A stretch of 64,000 nt of DNA. Origin: Streptococcus sp. S5. GTDB lineage: Bacteria; Bacillota; Bacilli; Lactobacillales; Streptococcaceae. Numbering within the stretch: position 1 is the first letter of the stretch; each line of letters begins with the position of its first letter. The notes below the pieces were generated by a model. It was not told the origin of the DNA. It ran no database searches and saw only the letters and a program-made list of their open reading frames with translations. A program made the position numbers and the translations under genes. The stretch spans positions 1,178,001 to 1,242,000 of the forward strand of contig NZ_CP139419.1 of NCBI RefSeq assembly GCF_034134805.1, written 5' to 3'. Of the stretch, positions 1 to 8,544 are shown piece after piece.

Positions 1-293
1 AAGTGGCACCAATTGACGAAGTGAAAGCTGCTATTGCAGAATTCCCAGGTGCAGTCCTTGAAGACGATGTCGCTCACCAAATCTATCCTCAAGCAGTCAA
101 TGCTGTCGGTTCACGTGATACATTCGTCGGACGGATTCGTAAAGACTTGGATGCTGAAAAAGGAATCCACATGTGGGTTGTTTCAGATAACCTCCTTAAA
201 GGAGCTGCTTGGAACTCAGTCCAAATCGCAGAAACTCTTCACGAACGCGGACTCGTACGTCCAACAGCTGAATTGAAATTTGAATTGAAATAG
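1..293 (+). CDS. asd: Aspartate-semialdehyde dehydrogenase, C-terminal part
   Basis: The gene enters from the left edge, so only about the last 97 residues are seen; the GTG at base 3 is an internal codon, not a start. The residues around [15 protein letters not shown] and the end [11 protein letters not shown] match the C-terminus of streptococcal Asd. The enzyme reduces aspartyl phosphate to aspartate semialdehyde, the branch point to lysine/diaminopimelate and threonine. dapA follows, the usual order. The catalytic cysteine lies outside the window. Confidence 0.93.
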   Translation, partial: VAPIDEVKAAIAEFPGAVLEDDVAHQIYPQAVNAVGSRDTFVGRIRKDLDAEKGIHMWVVSDNLLKGAAWNSVQIAETLHERGLVRPTAELKFELK

Positions 294-450
294 GGAGCGA
301 AACAGAAATCAGTAACTCGAAGAGTTTGATTTCGTAGTTTCGCCCCCGCACAGTTGATTAGGAAGTACGAATGTTGCAAACATGAGTAGTTCCAATCAAC
401 CACTGCGTCAGGATTCAGAAATCAGCAACTCGAAGAGTTTGATTTCTTCC
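294..450. repeat. Chain of hairpins with a 31-bp direct repeat between asd and dapA
   Basis: Two copies of a 31-bp sequence (303-333 and 416-446) differ at one base. Each is an imperfect hairpin around the loop CTCGAAGAG. The first is enclosed by an outer 11-bp stem (293-303 with 337-347). Between the copies lies a third inverted repeat (about 352-407; arms GTTGATT-A-GGAA and TTCC-A-ATCAAC). The stretch holds no gene and may act as the asd terminator or be a small palindromic repeat element. Confidence 0.65.
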
Positions 451-545
451 TCAGCTTTCTAACGAATCAACTTGTTTTATGAACAGATCTTGAGGCAAAG
501 GCAAGCATGCCCCAGCCTCTTTCTTATATAGAGAAAGGTTTTTCA

Positions 546-1481
546 ATGTCTTATAATGATTTAAAAGATTGTAAAATCATCACTGCATTTATCACCCCCT
601 TCCATGAAGATGGAACCATTAATTTTGATGCTCTTCCTGCCTTGATCGAGCACCTCTTGGCTCATCATACAGATGGGATTCTCTTAGCTGGAACGACTGC
701 AGAAAGTCCAACTCTGACCCACGATGAGGAATTGCAACTCTTTGCGGCCGTTCAAAAGATTGTCAATGGTCGAGTTCCTTTGATCGCTGGTGTCGGAACC
801 AATGAAACCCGCGACTCGATTGAGTTCGTTAAAGAAGTGGATGCTTTTGGTGGCTTTGCAGCAGGATTGGCTATCGTCCCTTACTACAACAAACCATCCC
901 AAGAAGGAATGTATCAACACTTTAAAGCGATTGCGGATGCATCTAATCTTCCGATTATTATCTACAATATTCCAGGGCGAGTGGTTGTCGAAATGACACC
1001 AGAAACCATGCTTCGTTTGGCAGAACACCCAAATATCATTGGGGTAAAAGAGTGTACAACCCTGGCTAATATGGCCTACTTGATTGAACACAAGCCAGAA
1101 GAATTTCTCGTCTATACAGGGGAAGATGGAGATGCTTTCCATGCGATGAACCTTGGGGCTGATGGAGTGATCTCAGTGGCTTCTCATACAAATGGAGATG
1201 AAATGCATGAGATGTTCCAAGCCATTGAACACAATGATATTAAAAAGGCTGCGGCTATCCAACGTCAATTTATCCCTAAAGTCAATGCTCTCTTCTCATA
1301 TCCGAGTCCAGCTCCTGTCAAAGCTGTCTTAAACTATATGGGCTTTGAAGCAGGGCCAACTCGTTTGCCATTGGTGCCAGCACCGGCAGAAGAAGCGAAA
1401 CGTATCATCAAGGTTGTAGTAGATGGGGATTACCATGCTACTAAAGAGATCATTACGGGAGTCCTTCGTCCGGATTATTAA
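546..1481 (+). CDS. dapA: 4-hydroxy-tetrahydrodipicolinate synthase
   Basis: This 311-residue TIM-barrel aldolase condenses pyruvate with aspartate semialdehyde, the first committed step to lysine and diaminopimelate. Visible residues are the GTTAESPTL substrate loop (about 49-57), the catalytic tyrosine in YNIPGR (Y140) and the Schiff-base lysine in IGVKECT (K168). The open frame runs back to 507, but the ATG at 546 has a GAGAAAGG ribosome site and gives the family's usual N-terminus (MSYNDLK), so that start is preferred. It lies just downstream of asd, which supplies its substrate. Confidence 0.95.
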   Translation: MSYNDLKDCKIITAFITPFHEDGTINFDALPALIEHLLAHHTDGILLAGTTAESPTLTHDEELQLFAAVQKIVNGRVPLIAGVGTNETRDSIEFVKEVDAFGGFAAGLAIVPYYNKPSQEGMYQHFKAIADASNLPIIIYNIPGRVVVEMTPETMLRLAEHPNIIGVKECTTLANMAYLIEHKPEEFLVYTGEDGDAFHAMNLGADGVISVASHTNGDEMHEMFQAIEHNDIKKAAAIQRQFIPKVNALFSYPSPAPVKAVLNYMGFEAGPTRLPLVPAPAEEAKRIIKVVVDGDYHATKEIITGVLRPDY

Positions 1482-1502
1482 TAAAATTGTCATGAGGAAT
1501 GT

Positions 1503-2132
1503 ATGTCAGAGTTAGAAAAAACAGAGTTAGAAAAAACGGATTCAGAAAAATCAGAACTAGAAAAATTTAAAGAACGTCATGGTCTTGAAAAGTTAGATGG
1601 TGTGATGATCCATGATAAACCGACCATTAAAACAGGCGAAAAAGCTGGATGCATCGGCGCTCTCTTACTTTTAATTGGATTTGGTACAGGAATTATTTTA
1701 TTGCTAGTTCATTTCATATTTGATTTCGATTCCAAGCTACTCAATCTTCTTTGGGAAACGGTAGCAGCTTTAGGATTTATTTTTAGTTTAGCAGGAGCTT
1801 TTCAAATTGGTCCCCTTACGATTCACCGCTACTCAAGAGAAGCCGACAAGGATAAACATTTTGAAATTGATAGAGCCTACAATCTCTATAATGTTCTCTA
1901 TAAACCGACTAAAACAGTCCTTCTCCAATATGATAGTGACGAAGATCAGCTGATTGCTGTCAATGCTGGTGGTGAACTATTAGTGGAACTCATTAGAAAA
2001 GTAGAGATGGAGAAGTTACCTCTGAAGAAGATTTTGAAGACCTTCCGTTTGGATCATGTCTCTGACCATCTTTGGAGATTGACCTACAGCTATAAAAAAG
2101 AAGATGTGGTCATGGAAAAAAGTGATCGTTAG
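1503..2132 (+). CDS. Hypothetical two-helix membrane protein
   Basis: I do not recognise this 209-residue protein. Its first 20 residues are a charged repeat of SELEK/TELEK type, followed by two hydrophobic segments (about 56-76 and 83-103) separated by a short charged link, then a soluble basic/acidic C-terminal domain of about 100 residues. A GAGGAA ribosome site precedes the ATG, 21 bases after dapA stops, so it is probably cotranscribed with dapA. The layout suggests a membrane anchor with a cytoplasmic tail; no function can be given. Confidence 0.75.
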   Translation: MSELEKTELEKTDSEKSELEKFKERHGLEKLDGVMIHDKPTIKTGEKAGCIGALLLLIGFGTGIILLLVHFIFDFDSKLLNLLWETVAALGFIFSLAGAFQIGPLTIHRYSREADKDKHFEIDRAYNLYNVLYKPTKTVLLQYDSDEDQLIAVNAGGELLVELIRKVEMEKLPLKKILKTFRLDHVSDHLWRLTYSYKKEDVVMEKSDR

Positions 2133-2174
2133 ATTTTTTCATCCAATCATCTACTCTAAGTCCTGAAAAGAGCT

Positions 2175-2202
2175 TTGATTCTTGGCAAAAAAATTATATA
2201 AT
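2175..2202 (+). promoter_or_regulatory. Probable sigma-A promoter for the ATP-cone gene
   Basis: TTGATT (2175-2180), a 16-base spacer and a perfect TATAAT (2197-2202) lie about 70 bases before the start at 2276. Confidence 0.55.
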
Positions 2203-2275
2203 AAAGTAGTAGGTCTTCATTTCTTTCTAAGGGAAATGGAGTATTCATGAAAATTTAAACATAAAGGAGACTCCG

Positions 2276-2614
2276 ATGGAAGTCATTAAACGTAGTGGAG
2301 AAGTGGTTGAATTCAACCCAGATAAAATTTACCAAGCTATTTTGAAAGCTGCGCAAGTTGTCTATGTTTTGACAGATGATTTGCGACAAAACCTAGCTCA
2401 AGTGACCAAGAAAGTTGCTATGGATTTGGATGAAGCTCAAGTAGAACGCGCAACCATCAGTATGATCCAATCATTAGTGGAACAACGCTTGCTGGGAGCA
2501 GGTTATATTACCATTGCAGAACACTACATTTCTTATCGCTTGCAACGTGATTTGGAACGGAGTGGCTATGGTGATCATATCGCCGTGCATTTGCATTTTG
2601 AGCAAATTCGCTAG
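2276..2614 (+). CDS. Stand-alone ATP-cone domain protein
   Basis: The 112-residue protein opens with VIKRSGEVVEFNPDKIYQAI, the signature of the ATP-cone, the nucleotide-sensing regulatory domain found at the N-terminus of ribonucleotide reductases and inside NrdR. Here the cone makes up nearly the whole protein (about residues 1-90), with a short C-terminal extension, no reductase domain and no NrdR zinc ribbon. An AGGAG ribosome site precedes the ATG. It has its own promoter and a terminator after it, so it is monocistronic. It may bind ATP/dATP and act on a partner in trans; that is inference. Confidence 0.8.
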   Translation: MEVIKRSGEVVEFNPDKIYQAILKAAQVVYVLTDDLRQNLAQVTKKVAMDLDEAQVERATISMIQSLVEQRLLGAGYITIAEHYISYRLQRDLERSGYGDHIAVHLHFEQIR

Positions 2615-2624
2615 AATACTAATA

Positions 2625-2650
2625 GAAGTTACTTCGGTAGCTTCTTTTTA
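2625..2650 (+). terminator. Rho-independent terminator after the ATP-cone gene
   Basis: A GAAG/TAC stem closed by a TTCG loop (2625-2644) is followed by a T run. Confidence 0.75.
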
Positions 2651-2684
2651 GTATTTTTCTTAATCACAGTGATTTCAGAAAACA

Positions 2685-2693
2685 TGGTATAAT
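2685..2693 (+). promoter_or_regulatory. Extended -10 promoter for rbgA-rnhB
   Basis: TGG directly before TATAAT (2688-2693) makes an extended -10 element 33 bases before the rbgA start. No good -35 is seen. Confidence 0.55.
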
Positions 2694-2725
2694 AGAAGAG
2701 ATTGAACTGGAAAGGAATGGAGAAC

Positions 2726-3577
2726 ATGGCAACTATACAATGGTTTCCTGGACACATGTCCAAAGCTAGAAGACAAGTACAAGAAAATTTAAAATTTGTG
2801 GATTTTGTGACGGTTCTGGTAGATGCTCGTTTGCCCCTATCAAGCCAAAATCCTATGTTAACCAAAATTGTTGGTGATAAGCCTAAATTAATGATTTTGA
2901 ACAAGGTAGACTTGGCAGATCCTGTGGCAACAAAAGAATGGCAGGACTATTTTGAGTCTCAAGGCATCAAAACCTTGGCTATCAACTCCAAAGAGCAATC
3001 TACGGTTAAGAAGGTCACAGATGCTGCTAAGAGCTTGATGGCCGATAAAATTGCTCGTCAGAAGGAACGAGGGATTCAGATTGAAACCCTTCGGACCATG
3101 ATTATCGGGATTCCTAATGCCGGGAAATCAACTCTGATGAACCGCTTAGCGGGGAAAAAGATTGCTGTTGTTGGAAATAAACCAGGGGTGACCAAGGGGC
3201 AACAATGGTTGAAAACCAATAAAGACCTTGAAATCTTGGATACCCCAGGGATTCTCTGGCCAAAGTTTGAAGATGAAGAAGTGGCTTTAAAGCTCGCCTT
3301 AACAGGAGCGATAAAGGATCAGTTGCTTCCAATGGATGAAGTGACCATCTTTGGCCTTAACTATTTTAAAGAGCATTATCCAGCTGTTTTGCAGGAACGT
3401 TTTAAACAAATGGATCTGGAACAAGAAGCTCCTGAAATCATTATGGAAATGACCCAGAAATTAGGATTTCGTGAAGATTACGACCGTTTTTACCAACTCT
3501 TTGTTAAAGACGTCCGCGATGGAAAATTGGGACGCTATACGCTAGATCGCGTAGGGGAATTTGATGGCAACCATTAA
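2726..3577 (+). CDS. rbgA: Ribosome biogenesis GTPase RbgA (YlqF)
   Basis: A 283-residue circularly permuted GTPase that acts late in 50S subunit assembly. The permutation is directly visible: the NKVD motif (G4, residues 59-62) comes before the P-loop GIPNAGKST (G1, 128-136), which comes before DTPG (G3, 172-175). The WFPGHM N-terminus is typical of the family. The frame could start at a TTG at 2702, but the ATG at 2726 gives the conserved [11 protein letters not shown] start. Its last 14 bases overlap rnhB, so the two are translationally coupled. Confidence 0.95.
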   Translation: MATIQWFPGHMSKARRQVQENLKFVDFVTVLVDARLPLSSQNPMLTKIVGDKPKLMILNKVDLADPVATKEWQDYFESQGIKTLAINSKEQSTVKKVTDAAKSLMADKIARQKERGIQIETLRTMIIGIPNAGKSTLMNRLAGKKIAVVGNKPGVTKGQQWLKTNKDLEILDTPGILWPKFEDEEVALKLALTGAIKDQLLPMDEVTIFGLNYFKEHYPAVLQERFKQMDLEQEAPEIIMEMTQKLGFREDYDRFYQLFVKDVRDGKLGRYTLDRVGEFDGNH

Positions 3578-4331
3578 GGAAATTAAAGAACAATTAGCAA
3601 GCATTCAGCGGTTAGACGATCCTTTATTGACTGAATTGGAACAGGATAGCCGATCTGGTGTGATCCAAGCGATCGCAAAGCGAAAAAAAGAAATCCAAAA
3701 ACGTTTAGATGAAGATGAACGTTTGGAAAAAATGCTAGCCTATGAAAAAGAACTTTATACTCAAGGGATTCAGCTCATTGCAGGAGTGGATGAAGTGGGA
3801 CGTGGTCCATTAGCGGGACCAGTTGTTGCAGCTGCCGTGATCTTGCCGAAAGCTTGTAAAATTCCAGGACTCAACGATAGTAAAAAGATTCCAAAATCAA
3901 AACACAAGGAAATCTATGAGGCTGTGCTCCAAAACGCCATTGCGATCGGAATCGGCATCAAGGATAATCAAGTGATTGACCAGGTTAATATCTATGAAGC
4001 TACGAAGCTAGCCATGAGGGAAGCCATTGGTCAGCTAGAGCCTCAACCCCAGCATCTTTTGATTGATGCCATGAGGTTAGATCTTCCTATTTCCCAAACT
4101 AGTATCATCAAAGGGGATGCCAACTCCTTATCCATTGCTGCAGCATCCATCGTAGCCAAGGTGACTCGGGATCAGATGATGGAAGAGTTTGATCGAAAAT
4201 ATCCGGGTTATGATTTTGCACAGAACGCTGGCTATGGGACAGCTAAGCATCTGGCTGGCCTCGACCAGCTGGGAGTGACCCCTATCCATCGGCGTTCGTT
4301 TGAACCCGTCAAATCAATGTGTGAGGATTAG
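3564..4331 (+). CDS. rnhB: Ribonuclease HII
   Basis: A 255-residue nuclease that cuts the RNA strand of RNA-DNA hybrids, including single ribonucleotides in DNA. The catalytic [12 protein letters not shown] motif (D76, E77) and the [14 protein letters not shown] block with later acidic residues are present. About 65 N-terminal residues precede the catalytic core, as in Gram-positive RNase HII. An upstream TTG (3561) is in frame, but the ATG at 3564 sits behind a GGGGA site inside rbgA, which it overlaps by 14 bases. Confidence 0.95.
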   Translation: MATIKEIKEQLASIQRLDDPLLTELEQDSRSGVIQAIAKRKKEIQKRLDEDERLEKMLAYEKELYTQGIQLIAGVDEVGRGPLAGPVVAAAVILPKACKIPGLNDSKKIPKSKHKEIYEAVLQNAIAIGIGIKDNQVIDQVNIYEATKLAMREAIGQLEPQPQHLLIDAMRLDLPISQTSIIKGDANSLSIAAASIVAKVTRDQMMEEFDRKYPGYDFAQNAGYGTAKHLAGLDQLGVTPIHRRSFEPVKSMCED

Positions 4332-4334
4332 GTT

Positions 4335-5264
4335 ATGCTATTCACTATCGACATCGGTGGTACCTTTATAAAGTACGGTCTGATGGACGCAGACTATCAA
4401 TTGGTTCATACAGACAAGATCCCAACACCACCTACGATTGAGGAGTTTTGGCAAGGATTAGAAGAAATCGTTACACCCGTAAGGGAAGAAATCGAGGGAA
4501 TCGCCATTTCATGCCCCGGTGAGATCCAAAAGAGCCTTGGCTTTGTCTTGCGAGGTGGTCTCATTCCATATTTGCGCAGCATTCCTCTAGCAAGTAAACT
4601 CGAACAAACATTTCAAGTACCCGTCACTGTTCTCAATGATGGAGAAGCCGCTGGTCTAGCGGAAGCAAGGCTTGGTAATCTAAAAGATTGTCCATGTGGT
4701 GCGACCTTGGTCTTGGGGACAGGAGTAGGTCTCGCTCTTCTTTCTAATGGTGACCTATTGAGAGGATGGCAACTGACAGAATACATTCGGTCTATTGATA
4801 AGGCAGAAAGAACACCAGAAAATCGCCGCTTTCATCGTGAACTCTTTTTGCAAGGCATTTCCAATCTTTTGGAAAACACCGGTTCAGCTGTTCAATTTGT
4901 TGAGAAGGCTAGTCATATTTTAAACCTAGAAAAGGCAGATGGTATAGCTGTTTTCAAAGCTCTTGATCTAGGGGGCCATGAGGAGCTGATATCCTTGTTT
5001 CAAGAATATTGTCATGATATTGCAATTTTGATTTTTAATCTTCAATCATTGCTCCTGATTGAAAAAGTGACGATTGGCGGGGGCATTAGTAGTCAACCAC
5101 TATTGATCGATGAGATCAGTCGACAATACCATGAGCTGCTCTCTCAAAAAGGGCATAAACAATTTGAGGCCTTGCCGATCCAAGCGGCTCGCTTCCATAA
5201 TGAAAGCAACTTGATTGGTGCCGCATCTTACTTTTATTCTTCGACATATCAAAAAAAGTTCTAG
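4335..5264 (+). CDS. ROK-family sugar kinase-like protein
   Basis: A 309-residue ROK (repressor, ORF, kinase) protein with the ATP phosphate loop IDIGGTFIKYG near the N-terminus, the LNDGEAAGLAE segment carrying the presumed catalytic Asp, and GTGVGLALL. The Cys-rich zinc motif seen in many ROK glucokinases is not obvious, and there is no helix-turn-helix, so it is a kinase-type member rather than a repressor. It starts 4 bases after rnhB stops, suggesting cotranscription. The substrate cannot be told from the sequence; glucose or N-acyl-mannosamine are family options. Confidence 0.8.
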   Translation: MLFTIDIGGTFIKYGLMDADYQLVHTDKIPTPPTIEEFWQGLEEIVTPVREEIEGIAISCPGEIQKSLGFVLRGGLIPYLRSIPLASKLEQTFQVPVTVLNDGEAAGLAEARLGNLKDCPCGATLVLGTGVGLALLSNGDLLRGWQLTEYIRSIDKAERTPENRRFHRELFLQGISNLLENTGSAVQFVEKASHILNLEKADGIAVFKALDLGGHEELISLFQEYCHDIAILIFNLQSLLLIEKVTIGGGISSQPLLIDEISRQYHELLSQKGHKQFEALPIQAARFHNESNLIGAASYFYSSTYQKKF

Positions 5265-5288
5265 AAATAGAGCTTTTTTCTTTTCTTT

Positions 5289-5296
5289 TTCGAATA
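5289..5296 (+). promoter_or_regulatory. ComX-type competence box upstream of dprA
   Basis: TTCGAATA differs by one base from the streptococcal combox TACGAATA. It follows a T-rich tract, as late-competence promoters do, and lies 28 bases before the dprA ATG. dprA is an established late-competence gene in streptococci. Confidence 0.7.
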
Positions 5297-5324
5297 AATA
5301 AGTGAGAGGAAGTAGAAGGTGACC

Positions 5325-6173
5325 ATGGAGAAATTTGAAATCTTTAAATTAAAAGAAGCCGGTTTATCAAATGAGCAAGTCTTGAGAGTCTTGGACTACT
5401 GTAGGAAAGAGCAAGTCTTACCAAGCTTAGAAGAGATAGCGAGGATCGCTCGCTGTCGCAGTATCCTTCATTTTGTAGACAAATACCGGCAACTAGATGA
5501 AGACCATTTACACAAGGAGTTTGAACGGTTCCCATCTCTATCCATTTTTGATCCAGAATACCCTGAGGAATTGCTACAGATCTACAATCCTCCTGTACTC
5601 CTTTTTTACCAAGGGGATTTGCAACTGTTAAGCAAACCGAAGATTGCAGTTGTTGGAGCTCGAGAGACCACGCGAGAAGGGGTTCGTTCTGTAGAGAAGA
5701 TAATTAAGGAACTTGGAAATGAACTGGTCATTGTTAGTGGACTTGCTAAGGGAATTGATGCGACAGCTCATTATGCCAGTATACGAAATGGTGGTAAGAC
5801 CATCGGAGTGATTGGAACGGGACTGGATGTCTTTTATCCTAAAAGCAATCAGAGATTACAGTCCCATATGGGGGAACACCATCTGATCTTGAGCGAGTAT
5901 GGTCCAGGGCAGGCACCACTTAAGTTTCATTTTCCTGAGAGAAATCGCATCATTGCTGGTCTCTGTCAGGCAGTGATTGTGGCAGAGGCGCGATTCCGTT
6001 CAGGCAGTTTGATTACTTGTGAGCGTGCTATGGAAGAAGGCCGAGACGTTTTCGCTATTCCAGGAAATATTTTAGATGGAAAATCTGCAGGCTGCCATCA
6101 CCTAATTCAAGAAGGCGCAAAGCTTATCACATCAGGCCAGGACATTCTTGATGAATTGAAATACGAATTGTGA
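5325..6173 (+). CDS. dprA: DNA processing protein DprA (Smf)
   Basis: A 282-residue protein that loads RecA onto single-stranded DNA taken up during transformation. It has the N-terminal helical/SAM-like part (1-100) and the Rossmann-like DprA core with VVGAR, VSGLAKGID, GTGLDVFYP, SEYGPG, FPERNRIIAGL and SGSLITCERAMEEGRDVFAIPG. The length equals that of pneumococcal DprA. A GTG at 5319 is in frame, but AGAAGG sits 5 bases from the ATG at 5325. It is preceded by a combox and followed by topA, the usual streptococcal order. Confidence 0.95.
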   Translation: MEKFEIFKLKEAGLSNEQVLRVLDYCRKEQVLPSLEEIARIARCRSILHFVDKYRQLDEDHLHKEFERFPSLSIFDPEYPEELLQIYNPPVLLFYQGDLQLLSKPKIAVVGARETTREGVRSVEKIIKELGNELVIVSGLAKGIDATAHYASIRNGGKTIGVIGTGLDVFYPKSNQRLQSHMGEHHLILSEYGPGQAPLKFHFPERNRIIAGLCQAVIVAEARFRSGSLITCERAMEEGRDVFAIPGNILDGKSAGCHHLIQEGAKLITSGQDILDELKYEL

Positions 6174-6197
6174 TTTTCCTATAGGAGAAGTTCCTAG

Positions 6198-6226
6198 TTG
6201 ACATCTTTCTTAAAATGTATTAAACT
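6198..6226 (+). promoter_or_regulatory. Sigma-A promoter for topA
   Basis: A perfect TTGACA (6198-6203), a 17-base spacer and TAAACT (6221-6226) lie 34 bases before the topA start. Confidence 0.7.
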
Positions 6227-6259
6227 CAATGAGATTTATACAATACAGAGGGATAAAAC

Positions 6260-8341
6260 GTGGTAACAAAAAAGAAAAGCAGTACAACCAAGAAAAATTT
6301 GGTGATTGTGGAGTCTCCTGCTAAGGCCAAAACAATCGAGAAATACCTTGGTCGTAACTACAAAGTCATGGCCAGTGTTGGCCATATTCGGGACCTGAAA
6401 AAATCAACCATGTCGATCGATTTCGACAATAACTATGAACCGGAGTATATCAATATTCGCGGAAAAGGTCCCTTGATCAATGATTTGAAAAAAGAAGCTA
6501 AAAAAGCCAAACAAGTCTTTCTCGCAAGTGACCCGGACCGCGAGGGAGAAGCTATTTCTTGGCATTTAGCGCATATTTTGAACTTGGATGCCAAAGAAAA
6601 AAACCGTGTGGTCTTTAACGAAATCACCAAGGATGCCGTTAAAAATGCCTTTAAAGAACCGCGCCAAATCGATATGGACTTGGTCGATGCCCAACAAGCC
6701 CGTCGGGTCTTGGACCGGATTGTAGGGTATTCGATTTCGCCTATTCTTTGGAAAAAGGTCAAAAAAGGACTTTCTGCAGGACGCGTGCAATCTGTTGCCC
6801 TCAAATTAATCATTGATCGTGAAAATGAAATCAATGATTTCAAGCCGGAAGAATATTGGACCATTGATGGCGTCTTTAAAAAAGGGACCAAGCAATTCCA
6901 AGCCAGCTTCTATGGGATTGATGACAAGAAGATGAAGCTCAACACCAATGAAGAGGTGAAAGCTGTTCTTGAGCGCTTAGATGGTAAAGATTTTACCGTT
7001 GAGAAGGTGGAAAAGAAAGAACGTCGTCGGAATGCGCCACTTCCATACACCACCTCTTCCATGCAGATGGACGCTGCCAATAAGATCAACTTCCGTACAC
7101 GCAAGACCATGATGGTCGCCCAGCAGTTGTACGAAGGAATCAATATTGGCTCTGGTGTTCAAGGTTTGATTACCTATATGCGTACCGATTCTACACGGAT
7201 CAGCCCAGTTGCGCAAAATGAAGCAGCTAACTTTATCGTGGATCGCTTTGGTGAGAAATATTCCAAGCATGGAAGCCGCGTGAAGAATGCTTCTGGTGCC
7301 CAAGATGCCCACGAAGCCATTCGTCCATCCAGCGTCTTCAATACTCCTGAGAGCATTGCCAAATACTTGGACAAAGACCAATTAAAACTCTACACTTTGA
7401 TTTGGAACCGCTTTGTAGCTAGTCAAATGACAGCTGCTGTCTTTGATACTATGAATGTCCGTTTGGGGCAAAATGGGGTTCAGTATACGGCAAATGGGAG
7501 CCAGGTGAAGTTTGATGGTTATTTGGCTATTTATAACGACTCAGATAAGAACAAGATGTTACCGGATATGGTAGAAGGCGATATCGTCAAGCAAGTCAAT
7601 AGCAAGCCGGAGCAACACTTCACTCAACCACCTGCTCGTTATTCTGAAGCGACCTTGATTAAGACCTTGGAAGAGAACGGTGTTGGTCGTCCTTCAACCT
7701 ATGCTCCGACGATTGAGACCATTCAAAAACGCTATTATGTGAAGCTGGTAGCAAAACGCTTTGAACCAACAGAATTAGGGGAAATCGTCAATAAACTGAT
7801 TGTTGAATTCTTCCCAGATATCGTCAACGTGACCTTCACAGCAGAGATGGAAGGGAAACTCGATGATGTCGAACTTGGAAAGGAAGAGTGGCAAAAAGTC
7901 ATCGATGCCTTCTACAAACCATTCACTAAGGAAGTCGCAAAGGCTGAAGAAGAGATGGAAAAAATCCAAATCAAAGACGAACCAGCTGGTTTTGATTGTG
8001 AAGTTTGTGGTAGCCCGATGGTGATTAAATTAGGACGTTTTGGTAAGTTCTATGCTTGTAGTAATTTCCCAGATTGTCGTCATACTCAGGCCATTGTCAA
8101 AGAAATCGGCGTGGAGTGTCCTGAGTGTCATCAGGGACAAATCATCGAACGCAAAACCAAGCGGAATCGTATTTTCTATGGATGCAATCGCTATCCAGAG
8201 TGTGAATTTACCTCTTGGGATAAACCGATCGGTCGGGATTGTCCAAAATGTGGCCACTACTTAGTTGAGAAAAAAGTTCGTGGTGGCGGCAAACAAGTTG
8301 TATGTAGCAATGGCGACTACGAAGAAGAAAAAGTGAAATAA
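6260..8341 (+). CDS. topA: DNA topoisomerase I
   Basis: A 693-residue type IA topoisomerase that relaxes negative supercoils. The Toprim domain begins with [17 protein letters not shown] (catalytic Glu18) and carries DPDREGEA (D91, D93). The nicking tyrosine is in [10 protein letters not shown] (Y306). C-terminal zinc-ribbon repeats follow (CEVCGS with CSNFPDC; CPECHQG with CNRYPEC), and a third ribbon (CPKCGHY) has lost part of its second cysteine pair. The start is GTG behind an AGAGGGA site; no ATG fits better. The gene has its own promoter. Confidence 0.96.
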   Translation: MVTKKKSSTTKKNLVIVESPAKAKTIEKYLGRNYKVMASVGHIRDLKKSTMSIDFDNNYEPEYINIRGKGPLINDLKKEAKKAKQVFLASDPDREGEAISWHLAHILNLDAKEKNRVVFNEITKDAVKNAFKEPRQIDMDLVDAQQARRVLDRIVGYSISPILWKKVKKGLSAGRVQSVALKLIIDRENEINDFKPEEYWTIDGVFKKGTKQFQASFYGIDDKKMKLNTNEEVKAVLERLDGKDFTVEKVEKKERRRNAPLPYTTSSMQMDAANKINFRTRKTMMVAQQLYEGINIGSGVQGLITYMRTDSTRISPVAQNEAANFIVDRFGEKYSKHGSRVKNASGAQDAHEAIRPSSVFNTPESIAKYLDKDQLKLYTLIWNRFVASQMTAAVFDTMNVRLGQNGVQYTANGSQVKFDGYLAIYNDSDKNKMLPDMVEGDIVKQVNSKPEQHFTQPPARYSEATLIKTLEENGVGRPSTYAPTIETIQKRYYVKLVAKRFEPTELGEIVNKLIVEFFPDIVNVTFTAEMEGKLDDVELGKEEWQKVIDAFYKPFTKEVAKAEEEMEKIQIKDEPAGFDCEVCGSPMVIKLGRFGKFYACSNFPDCRHTQAIVKEIGVECPECHQGQIIERKTKRNRIFYGCNRYPECEFTSWDKPIGRDCPKCGHYLVEKKVRGGGKQVVCSNGDYEEEKVK

Positions 8342-8356
8342 GCTTTCAAATAATTC

Positions 8357-8406
8357 AATGTCTATTATAACGGCAATTTTTATAAATGTCTGTTATAATA
8401 GACATT
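8357..8406. repeat. Perfect 15-bp inverted repeat between topA and trmFO
   Basis: Arms 8357-8371 and 8392-8406 are exact reverse complements across a 20-base loop. The sequence AATGTCT-R-TTATAA also recurs directly (8357 and 8385). The right arm contains TG-T-TATAAT, a consensus extended -10 element, so the repeat could be an operator over a promoter, although a terminator follows within 10 bases. Confidence 0.7.
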
Positions 8407-8411
8407 CGTTG

Positions 8412-8441
8412 GACAGGAAGGAAAAACCTACCTGTCTTTTT
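8412..8441 (+). terminator. Terminator after topA
   Basis: GACAGG-A-AGG pairs with CCT-A-CCTGTC across an AAAAA loop and runs into TTTTT. Confidence 0.85.
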
Positions 8442-8452
8442 ATTTGGCTTTT

Positions 8453-8461
8453 TGGTATAAT
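8453..8461 (+). promoter_or_regulatory. Extended -10 promoter for trmFO
   Basis: TGG precedes TATAAT (8456-8461); the -35 region falls in the preceding terminator and is poor. The resulting leader of about 75 bases carries the hairpin at 8491-8527. Confidence 0.5.
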
Positions 8462-8490
8462 GGAGCAAGTAGAAAATTAGAAAGATTTGT

Positions 8491-8527
8491 GGGTGTCAAA
8501 ACAGTCCAGCAGGGTGTTTTGATACCC
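8491..8527 (+). promoter_or_regulatory. Leader hairpin just upstream of the trmFO ribosome site
   Basis: GGGTGTCAAAACA (8491-8503) pairs with TGTTTTGATACCC (8515-8527) over 13 positions, one a G-U wobble, with an 11-base loop. The stem ends right before the AAAGAGG ribosome site. It lacks a T run, so it is not a terminator; control of translation or mRNA stability is possible. Confidence 0.55.
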
Positions 8528-8544
8528 AAAGAGGTATTAGTGTC

